From positions 1-22,298 of the IMG/VR virus record IMGVR_UViG_3300017917_000050: a stretch of 22,298 nt of DNA. One strand, 5' to 3'. Origin of the DNA: a virus. The notes beneath the pieces are model-generated. The model worked only from the letters and a program-made list of their open reading frames with translations. It had not been told where the DNA came from and ran no database searches. A program made the position numbers and the translations under genes. Of this stretch, positions 6,409-12,631 are shown piece after piece (the first letter of the stretch is position 1; every line of letters begins with the position of its first letter).

Positions 6409-7462
6409 TTTCTAAGATTTCTCCAGTTTCCATGTCAATGTTAAGGGCTGTGGGATTTGACATAAAGTTAGCCATAACTTTATCCAAGCAACCTTCTTCG
6501 TTGCGCTCCCATTCCTTGCGATAGAATTTTAATTCTTCTGCGCCAGCGTATTTAAGTCGATTGCCATCTTTTTGCAAAATACCTTTGCCTTCAAATAGGT
6601 CAACTAATCCGCTGTAAGGATTCATACCTGTTTCATAAGGGATCTTAATTTGAACTGATTCAAAAGGTTTAGCATAGCGTGTCTTCATGATCTTACATGC
6701 GGCACGAATACCTTTGACTTCTGAAATTTTGTTACCGTCTTCGTCTTCTTTTAACTTCAACTTACGCATGGCAACAACAATACTACTTGCATAGATAAAG
6801 CCTTGACCGCCTGAGATTTTATCATCTGGATCAAACATATCCTGGCTTGCGTAGGTGTGGTTGGTTGCGACCAAGCCTACATTATAACTGCCAAACATAT
6901 TAACACAATTACGAACTAAGGCTGTCAGTGCTTTAGGTTTACGGCCCATATCACCTTTTAAATCGCCTGCTTCAAATTGATTAACATCTGTAGGAGTTAG
7001 CAACATACCAAGGCTGTCTATAACAAACAATACCTTAGGACGCTCTTCCATGACTTTGTATTCTTTCATGAATTCGTTGACTGTTTTTGCAACATCGTCA
7101 ATCATAGCCATGTTTAACTTTAGTAATTTGTCTTCACTAGTATCTACGCCTAATGCTTCTAACCACTTTTGATCTAGAGCATTTTCTGAGTCAATCAATA
7201 CAACATAGATGCCCTGTTCTTGTGCGTGACGAATTAAATTACCTGAACAAATAAAACTTTTGCCTGCACCGCTTTCGCCGGCAAACACAGTAACTTTACC
7301 TAATGGAACACCTCTGTGAAAGTCACTGCTGATTAGATAGTTTAAGGCATAGTTACCTGTGCTAATCCAATCTGTAGGATCATTGAATCCTACTCCTAGA
7401 CCGTCAATACTCTTAGTAAGAGTTTTACGGAATTTTGAAAGGTCAAATGCCTTTGATGCCAT
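6398..7462 (-). CDS. uvsX: RecA-like recombinase UvsX
   Basis: A 354-aa protein, close in length to T4 UvsX (391 aa). The Walker A motif GESGAGKS is at 62-69. DSENALD (91-97) holds the catalytic Glu, and VLFVIDS (144-150) is Walker B. VATNHTYASQDMFDPDDKISGGQG (about 198-221) corresponds to the DNA-binding loop 2 region and following strand of the RecA/UvsX core. It forms ATP-dependent filaments on single-stranded DNA for strand exchange and recombination-primed replication, working with UvsY and gp32, both neighbours here. The start ATG 7462 has a GGAGAAATTATG ribosome-binding context. A strong hairpin without a U-tract lies between gp32 and this gene, so read-through from the gp32 message is likely but possibly reduced. 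Confidence 0.95.
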   Translation of the reverse strand: MASKAFDLSKFRKTLTKSIDGLGVGFNDPTDWISTGNYALNYLISSDFHRGVPLGKVTVFAGESGAGKSFICSGNLIRHAQEQGIYVVLIDSENALDQKWLEALGVDTSEDKLLKLNMAMIDDVAKTVNEFMKEYKVMEERPKVLFVIDSLGMLLTPTDVNQFEAGDLKGDMGRKPKALTALVRNCVNMFGSYNVGLVATNHTYASQDMFDPDDKISGGQGFIYASSIVVAMRKLKLKEDEDGNKISEVKGIRAACKIMKTRYAKPFESVQIKIPYETGMNPYSGLVDLFEGKGILQKDGNRLKYAGAEELKFYRKEWERNEEGCLDKVMANFMSNPTALNIDMETGEILENAE

Positions 7463-7488
7463 AATTTCTCCTTGTTGTAGTAGTTATG

Positions 7489-7510
7489 AGAGGGCACCAA
7501 AGTGCCCTCT
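7489..7510 (-). other. Intergenic hairpin between gene 32 and uvsX
   Basis: A 9-bp perfect stem (7489-7497 with 7502-7510, AGAGGGCAC/GTGCCCTCT) has a four-base loop that reads UUUG in the minus-strand RNA. No U-tract follows on the minus strand, so it is not a standard intrinsic terminator. It starts ten bases after the gene 32 stop. It could be an attenuator, a processing site or a 3'-end stabiliser for the abundant gp32 message. Confidence 0.7.
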
Positions 7511-7520
7511 ATGGTCTTGA

Positions 7521-8492
7521 TTATTGCTTTTGACGATTGCGAATCATCGCAAGAATGTCTTCGGCACGACCGCTACCACTTGCTGGAGCAGTTGCGGCAG
7601 GAGCCGCGGGCTTGCTGACTGCTGGAGCCGCTTTGGCAGGAGCCTCATCTGGATCAACATCATGATCTGCCACAGAACCCTTGTTAGGATCACCTGTTGC
7701 GGCACTCATGCCTGCTGGACGGAAGTATTGTCCCCAAGCATCTTTATCAAATGCATCACCATTAACTGATGCTTCAAACATTTCTTTGATAACTTTGAGT
7801 TCAACTTCGCCTGGCTTTTTAGGTAAGAAATCTGTAAGGTTAAACAGACCATGTGCCTTGATTGCTTCTAACTCTTGTTCAGTTAGAGGACGCTCACGAC
7901 GACTCCACTTTGAAGTAGAATAGTCTGCATAGCCACCTTTGCTAGTTTTGACTAGTTTAAAGTCAACACCGCGACTGTAGTCAGTTGGCAGTTCTTCTAA
8001 CTCTGGATCAACAAGAGCACTCTTGATCAATTGAAAAATCTGAGGTCCGATGATAAATCTACGGATTGGATTTTCTGGTTGGCTATCTTCCTTGAGACCA
8101 TCTTCAACGACGAATCCTTGGAAAATATAACTACGCTTTTTCCAGTATTTACGACCTTGTTCTTCAAGACTCTTGTCTTTGAACCATGTGCGAACTTCAC
8201 TTAAGATTGGGCAAGTTTCGCCATACATTTCCATACATGGAACTTGTACTTGTACTTGTTTGTTGTCAGTTTCGCCTTTGATACCTGCAAATGGCAATTT
8301 GATCATAAGACGCTCTGCCCAGAAGAAAGTATTGTCCCCATTACCATCTGGTAGGAAACGTACTGTGCTTTCTTTGTTTTGCTCTAAGTTCCAGAACGGA
8401 TAGATTGCGTTGTCACCAACGGGGCGGTCACCGCCGCTTGATCTTGTTTCTTGTGCCTGAAGTTTTGCACGAATTTCTGCTAATGTGGCCAT
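7521..8492 (-). CDS. 32: Single-strand DNA-binding protein gp32
   Basis: This 323-aa protein matches T4 gp32 in length (301 aa) and layout. Residues 1-20 are the basic cooperativity segment, followed by an OB-fold core with YPFWNLEQNKESTVRFLPDG (31-50), FFWAERLMIKLPF (56-68) and YWKKRSYIFQGFVVE (116-130). gp32 coats single-stranded DNA and organises replication, recombination and repair. Only two cysteines (C86, C94) lie where T4 gp32 has its His-Cys3 zinc site, so the zinc ribbon appears incomplete. The tail is an Ala/Pro linker (284-308) ending in a basic helix RAEDILAMIRNRQKQ instead of T4's acidic terminus. ATG 8492 follows AAAGGAG. Its leader holds an inverted repeat and an A-rich stretch. 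Confidence 0.9.
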   Translation of the reverse strand: MATLAEIRAKLQAQETRSSGGDRPVGDNAIYPFWNLEQNKESTVRFLPDGNGDNTFFWAERLMIKLPFAGIKGETDNKQVQVQVPCMEMYGETCPILSEVRTWFKDKSLEEQGRKYWKKRSYIFQGFVVEDGLKEDSQPENPIRRFIIGPQIFQLIKSALVDPELEELPTDYSRGVDFKLVKTSKGGYADYSTSKWSRRERPLTEQELEAIKAHGLFNLTDFLPKKPGEVELKVIKEMFEASVNGDAFDKDAWGQYFRPAGMSAATGDPNKGSVADHDVDPDEAPAKAAPAVSKPAAPAATAPASGSGRAEDILAMIRNRQKQ

Positions 8493-8549
8493 AATGTTCT
8501 CCTTTTAATATGCCTTTTATTTGCCTTAGTTGTTTAGAACTTTCTAAAC
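8493..8549 (-). promoter_or_regulatory. Gene 32 leader: inverted repeat and A-rich tract
   Basis: Upstream of gene 32 is an 18-bp inverted repeat, GTTTAGAA-N2-TTCTAAAC (8532-8549). About 35 nt of A-rich, G-poor sequence with three AAGG elements then leads to the Shine-Dalgarno sequence AAAGGAG. T4 gene 32 represses its own translation when gp32 spreads from a structured nucleation site across an unstructured A/U-rich leader. The layout here is similar, but the regulatory role is inferred. Confidence 0.4.
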
Positions 8550-8550
8550 A

Positions 8551-8582
8551 AAAAACGCATACTTGTTATTGTATGCGTTTTT
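8551..8582. terminator. Strong (bidirectional-looking) intrinsic terminator
   Basis: A perfect 12-bp stem AAAAACGCATAC / GTATGCGTTTTT has an 8-nt loop and gives U-tracts on either strand. It lies 52 bp after the stop of the 133-aa gene, so it closes the large late block before gene 32. Confidence 0.85.
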
Positions 8583-8589
8583 ATTTATA
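8582..8589 (-). promoter_or_regulatory. Perfect T4 late box TATAAATA overlapping the terminator
   Basis: The minus strand reads TATAAATA, an exact T4 late consensus, whose last base is the first base of the terminator stem. Transcripts starting 6-7 nt downstream would begin inside the 5' arm of the hairpin and so lack much of it. They would read into gene 32. Promoter activity is inferred from the exact match and position. Confidence 0.5.
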
Positions 8590-8633
8590 CAAGCAAGACT
8601 TTTTCTTGCCTAAATGTGAGCAGTTTTACCGTT

Positions 8634-9035
8634 TTACTTTGAAGCACCTTGACCAAGTGCATAGGCTGTTGCTCCTGTGGCCACAGCCGCATCGGATCTA
8701 AACAGGTCCATAACCTTAGGTTTGACAAAATTTACCACTTTGGCTTTTTCTTCGGGTGTAATCTTTGCAAATTTACTTCTAACCCATTTAGCCGCACCTG
8801 GAATTTTGTTAATCAATACGCTGATCAATACACCCACAGCAATATCAATGTAGTCGTCATCGGTTAATTTGCTTGGGTCACCGCCAGTTTTATCTACATA
8901 AGTTTTTGCAACCTTATAAATTTCATAGGCACTCCATGCTGTAAACGCCCAGGAAATCAAACTAGGAACAGCCGCAAGTAATGGAATTACTTCGTCTAAT
9001 TTTTCACGTTCGGTGACAATTTCGTATGCTCGCAT
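8634..9035 (-). CDS. Small membrane-type protein with MRAYEIVTE N-terminus
   Basis: A 133-aa protein of unknown function. Two hydrophobic stretches are visible: about 16-46 (VIPLLAAVPSLISWAFTAW and following) and 64-80 (DIAVGVLISVLINKIPG), then a basic segment AAKWVRSKFAKITPEEKAK and an Ala/Gly-rich C-terminus. The first nine residues, MRAYEIVTE, resemble the T4 capsid-targeting peptide MKTYQEFIAE, after which the gp21 protease cuts. This could be an internal head protein delivered with the DNA, perhaps acting on the host membrane; holin-like function is an alternative. It is the last gene of the late block, 13 nt after the 629-aa gene and followed by a strong terminator. The start ATG 9035 is the only good one. 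Confidence 0.6.
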   Translation of the reverse strand: MRAYEIVTEREKLDEVIPLLAAVPSLISWAFTAWSAYEIYKVAKTYVDKTGGDPSKLTDDDYIDIAVGVLISVLINKIPGAAKWVRSKFAKITPEEKAKVVNFVKPKVMDLFRSDAAVATGATAYALGQGASK

Positions 9036-9048
9036 AATTTACTCTAAA

Positions 9049-10938
9049 TTAAAAGTCTTGTCTATCTGCATTGGCGGCGCCTTGCTGTACCGGTGCGCTG
9101 GCTAATGCAGGATTATTTGGTGTTCTTGATCTAAACTGCTGACTTTTTCCCTGTGCTTGTAGCAAGGCTTGACTAGCAGTAGCATATTCTGGGTCGCCTG
9201 GATTTACGGTCTTACCATTATATTGAATAGGACCTTCAGGTTTTCCCATCTTTATAGTTCCTTGAACGCTAGATGAACTTTTTGTAGTTGTTGCAGTAGG
9301 TTTGGCCGGATTAGCCGGTGTTGCCTGTGCTGTTGCGGCTGGTGCTGGAGTCTTTTGTCCAGTTTCTGGATTTGTTGTACTGCCATCTGGGTTCTTGATT
9401 GATACATTCTGACCTTGTGCATTTACACCAGTTGCTGGATTTGCGCCGCCGCCTGCTGCCTTGGCTTTTTGTAAAGCAGTTGACGTTGCAGGGCCAAACT
9501 TTCCATCAACTGCAATACCTGCGGCTTGTTGGAATTTTTTAATAGCATCTTCTAATTCTTTGGCTGTGGTTGCATCTGCGGCTTCTTGTATAGCGCCTTG
9601 CATTGTTTCAAAATCTGGCTGTGTTTGCTCTTTAGCACTTAGTCTTTCAACAACTTGACTGGCAAATTGGCCTGCATGATCACCAAATCTTTTTTCAACA
9701 GCAATTTTTACACCCTCTTCTCCTTTAGGAAAAGTTCCCTGTTCTTGATCATACATGCTCATAATAAACTCAACAACTTGACGTGCATCGGGAGCCTGTT
9801 GCGGTTGTTGTTGTGGCATGTCATATTCAAATGTAGAAACGTCATCTAAGTGGCTTTCAAAATCTGCCAAGTGATTATGTTCTTCTAGATCTTCATCATC
9901 GCAGACGCATTCTTTCTTTGGTCTATCGCAGGCATCACAATAATCCGATTTGCCTTCTCCTACTAGATCTTCGTAGCCTAATGCCTGTGGTTGATCTACT
10001 AGTCTGTAAATGAATGGGAATACAGATTTGAGTTCTTCATTGAATGTGCGGATTGTTAATGCGTCAACCCAAGTATTAACTGTTTCTTCAGGAATTGGTA
10101 AATTGCGAGAAGGTTTAAAACTTTCTGCAAATTCTGCATAATAACTTTGACGCTGTAGTTTGGAAATCTGTTCTTTAATGTCGGAGATACGAGTTAATAC
10201 TAAATCGGAAATATCACTTAGTGCTTCTTGTAGACCGTTACGTTGAGTGTAGTTTTTAAACTGACGTAACTTACTGAGTTCTTCACTTAGGCTAGAAATA
10301 TGTGTGCCAATTGCATCATAAACAGTACCGCCATTGGCTACGTGAGTGGCCATTGCACGAGCACCGTTCAAGTGACGATGTGGATAACGGAATCTTTCTC
10401 CAGCGGCATTTTCGATATAAATGCTGTCAATGTGCATTGTACGTCCTGCTGGAATAGCATAATTAACTGGTTGACTGTGCTTGACGATAATTTTCGCCTC
10501 GCCCATGTCTTGGAAACTGGTCTTACTAGTTCCCCACAATTTTGATTCACTCATTTTTATATCTCCGTTTTCCTGTGCTAGATACTCGTAATCTCTTTTA
10601 TCTAGATTTGTTTTTGTAATATCTCTAGTGTCAAAGTTCAGCATGTTTGATTTGGCAAACATACGCAATTCTTTTAAAAATTTATACCAATCGTTTTTAG
10701 CATCAAGATGCTGTCCTTCAACCATAGATTCGCTGTAAATTACAGTTAGGCTTTTGTCATCTACTTTAATATTAACATGTCCTAAACTAGCACCTTCGTG
10801 TGTAAAATCTAAATCAAAAAACCGTGCTCGTGCAGGGTCTGTAATAACAACGCCTGCTTGATCTCCTAATTTTACATTGGAAAATCTACTGCGTACTTTG
10901 TTAAACAAATCGGTTGAAATTGTGGTCAAATCTTTCAT
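9049..10938 (-). CDS. Multidomain protein with zinc knuckle and peptidoglycan-binding repeat
   Basis: A 629-aa protein. Residues 1-128 form a first domain (LFNKVRSRFSNVKLGDQAG). Residues 129-330 form a second (MSESKLWGTSKTSFQDMGEAK; RFRYPHRHLNGARAMATHV; coiled segment 215-265). CDACDRPKKECVC (334-346) is a CxxC...CxC zinc knuckle. A Gln-rich linker is followed by a PG_binding_1-like repeat, IKKFQQAAGIAVDGKFGPATSTALQ (about 466-490), then a long Pro/Ala/Thr-rich, low-complexity tail. No lysozyme or amidase catalytic domain is visible, so it is not a standard endolysin; a virion structural or injected protein is more likely. ATG 10938 sits 5 nt after an ATAAATA box. An internal ATG at 10554 (residue 129) with GGAG eight bases upstream could give a 501-aa second product. 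Confidence 0.7.
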   Translation of the reverse strand: MKDLTTISTDLFNKVRSRFSNVKLGDQAGVVITDPARARFFDLDFTHEGASLGHVNIKVDDKSLTVIYSESMVEGQHLDAKNDWYKFLKELRMFAKSNMLNFDTRDITKTNLDKRDYEYLAQENGDIKMSESKLWGTSKTSFQDMGEAKIIVKHSQPVNYAIPAGRTMHIDSIYIENAAGERFRYPHRHLNGARAMATHVANGGTVYDAIGTHISSLSEELSKLRQFKNYTQRNGLQEALSDISDLVLTRISDIKEQISKLQRQSYYAEFAESFKPSRNLPIPEETVNTWVDALTIRTFNEELKSVFPFIYRLVDQPQALGYEDLVGEGKSDYCDACDRPKKECVCDDEDLEEHNHLADFESHLDDVSTFEYDMPQQQPQQAPDARQVVEFIMSMYDQEQGTFPKGEEGVKIAVEKRFGDHAGQFASQVVERLSAKEQTQPDFETMQGAIQEAADATTAKELEDAIKKFQQAAGIAVDGKFGPATSTALQKAKAAGGGANPATGVNAQGQNVSIKNPDGSTTNPETGQKTPAPAATAQATPANPAKPTATTTKSSSSVQGTIKMGKPEGPIQYNGKTVNPGDPEYATASQALLQAQGKSQQFRSRTPNNPALASAPVQQGAANADRQDF

Positions 10939-10943
10939 AGTAG

Positions 10944-10950
10944 TATTTAT
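10944..10950 (-). promoter_or_regulatory. Late box ATAAATA overlapping the terminase stop codon
   Basis: The minus strand reads TAATAAATACTACTATG: the TAA stop of gp17, an ATAAATA box, 5 nt, then the start codon of the 629-aa gene. The CTACTAT extension is shared with the box before the sugar cassette. Confidence 0.55.
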
Positions 10951-12545
10951 TAGAATCCTGTTGAAACAAATATGGGCATTGGGGGTTCAAAATCACCGTC
11001 ATCGTCGTCTAATCTTCCGCTCATGACTTCAAATACACGCTGATCCCAATCTGCCATAACTGCGCTCATACGTACTGCTAACAGCATAGCACTGACTAGA
11101 TCGTCAGTTTCCCCGCTTTTTGCTTTAAAACTAATACCGCTGGCTATAAATGCTTTTAACTCGCTGATCAATGCTCTAGAATGTATTTTCATTTTACCCG
11201 ATTCAACTAGATGCTTTAAACGACTGCAAGCAGATATTTTGCTACGATGAGTGGTATTAAATCCTTTACGGAATTTTCGTACATGACCTTTGCGTATAGG
11301 CTCTGCTACAAAAAGTCCTGGTATATTTTCTTCGCCTACATTCTTAATAACAATTAAAGCGGCTTCGCCTACTGTATTATTTTCCACACTCCAGTAGATA
11401 TTTTGTCCCTGCATTTTAGGACAGGCTTCTGCAATATACTTGTTAATATCTTTTAATATTTTAATCTGTCCTTCTATGGCAGTGGTATTATGATGCCATT
11501 CTGCAACCTGTTCCATACTTGGTAATTCAATAACCTGTATGGCCGCGTAGTTACCTCCAGTGCCTAGCGCAGGGTCCAGGGCCACAGCATAAATCATATC
11601 ATCTTTAGGCTGTTTGTACCATCGGCACTGTCCCATTTTTAAGATAGGTTCTTTACCCTCTAAGCCAGCCAAGCAAATACTGTTAATCAGTGTTTCGTCA
11701 TAGACTAAGAATTCGCAGCCGTATTCACGACGAAAACGTTCTTCGCCAATACGGCCCATTTCAACCTGTTTCCAGTCTTCGTTACGATCGGGATGTTCCC
11801 ACCACTCTGCTTTAAACGAATGGAATCCATTTATACCTAATTCAGTTTCGTTGCCATACTCGTCAAATTTCTTTTCTGCTTCTTTCCAAATAATAGCAAA
11901 TGTATCTTCGTCTGAGTTAGGTGTTGATGTAATAATTGCTCGTCCACCGGTGGCTAGTGTGGGTGATATGGAAGTCCAAAACTCTTCCGCAATGTTTGGT
12001 TGTACAAATGCAAACTCATCACAGTATAGTAAGGATATTGACATACCGCGACCAGTGTTGCCAGTAGTAGTTGCTGATACAATACGTGATCCATTATCAA
12101 ATTCAATGCTCCCTTTGTTATAGTTTGTTACGCCACAGCGTATGTGATCCGGACAGTCTTCATAGGCATAGCGTATGCGTTGCATAATTTCCTGCGAACC
12201 TGTGTATTTGTGTGCGGCCACTAGAATAGTTTGATCTGGATGAAACATAGCATACCATAACAAATAACCAGCGGCACAGGTTGTTTTACCACTTTGGCGT
12301 GGTAGCATATTAATATTAAATCTGTGATTATGATAACTTTCTAACAGCCTAATTTGATAGTCAAACGGCTCAAATAGTAGTTTACCCTTTACTGGATGTT
12401 GTATAAAAAAGAAATGTTTGGCAAAATACAGATAACCAGTGTCTGGATCGGCACACTGCGAAAGGTCGTGGATCTGTTGTTCTGTAAAACGTTCTTGGCG
12501 ATTAGCCTTTTTGATTAATACGCCGTCTAATGATTTGCTAGCCAT
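10950..12545 (-). CDS. 17: Terminase large subunit gp17
   Basis: This 531-aa DNA-packaging motor protein has an ATPase domain and a nuclease domain. The adenine-binding segment FEPFDYQIRLL is at 58-68, Walker A LPRQSGKTT at 81-89, Walker B LLYCDE at 172-177 (D176, E177), and coupling motif TSTPN at 206-210. The RNase H-like nuclease has D324 (VALDPALG), E388 (SVENNT) and D481/D482 (ETDDLVSA), equivalent in pattern to T4 gp17 D401, E458 and D542. It docks on the portal, cuts concatemers and pumps DNA into the prohead. It is somewhat shorter than T4 gp17 (610 aa), mainly at the N-terminus. A UUCG terminator and a TTAAATA box lie directly upstream, so gp17 seems to start a new late transcript separate from gp16. 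Confidence 0.96.
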   Translation of the reverse strand: MASKSLDGVLIKKANRQERFTEQQIHDLSQCADPDTGYLYFAKHFFFIQHPVKGKLLFEPFDYQIRLLESYHNHRFNINMLPRQSGKTTCAAGYLLWYAMFHPDQTILVAAHKYTGSQEIMQRIRYAYEDCPDHIRCGVTNYNKGSIEFDNGSRIVSATTTGNTGRGMSISLLYCDEFAFVQPNIAEEFWTSISPTLATGGRAIITSTPNSDEDTFAIIWKEAEKKFDEYGNETELGINGFHSFKAEWWEHPDRNEDWKQVEMGRIGEERFRREYGCEFLVYDETLINSICLAGLEGKEPILKMGQCRWYKQPKDDMIYAVALDPALGTGGNYAAIQVIELPSMEQVAEWHHNTTAIEGQIKILKDINKYIAEACPKMQGQNIYWSVENNTVGEAALIVIKNVGEENIPGLFVAEPIRKGHVRKFRKGFNTTHRSKISACSRLKHLVESGKMKIHSRALISELKAFIASGISFKAKSGETDDLVSAMLLAVRMSAVMADWDQRVFEVMSGRLDDDDGDFEPPMPIFVSTGF

Positions 12546-12549
12546 ACAT

Positions 12550-12556
12550 TATTTAA
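12550..12556 (-). promoter_or_regulatory. Late box TTAAATA before gp17
   Basis: On the minus strand TTAAATA is followed by ATGT and then the gp17 start codon, a gap of only 4 nt. It lies directly downstream of the UUCG terminator at 12559-12586. No Shine-Dalgarno sequence fits between box and ATG. Confidence 0.5.
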
Positions 12557-12558
12557 CG

Positions 12559-12586
12559 AAAAAAATAGGCTCCGAAGAGCCTATTT
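12559..12586 (-). terminator. UUCG-loop intrinsic terminator before gp17
   Basis: A 10-bp perfect stem (12563-12572 with 12577-12586) reads AAATAGGCTC-UUCG-GAGCCTATTT in the minus-strand RNA and is followed by further U residues (complement of the A-run 12559-12565). C(UUCG)G loops are typical of T4-like phage terminators. It ends the transcript of the 417-aa gene. Confidence 0.9.
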
Positions 12587-12631
12587 GGCATTGTCTTAAT
12601 CACAATGCAACTGCTGACGAATTAATAAACT

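Noticed and set aside
7489-7510. Calling the gene 32 / uvsX hairpin an intrinsic terminator
   Set aside because: No U-tract follows on the minus strand and uvsX has no separate promoter that I can see, so read-through must occur.
9049-10938. Calling the 629-aa protein an endolysin
   Set aside because: Only the peptidoglycan-binding repeat is visible; no lysozyme, amidase or peptidase catalytic pattern was found.
11851-12123. 90-aa plus-strand open frame
   Set aside because: Fully antisense to the conserved ATPase region of gp17; no independent coding signal.
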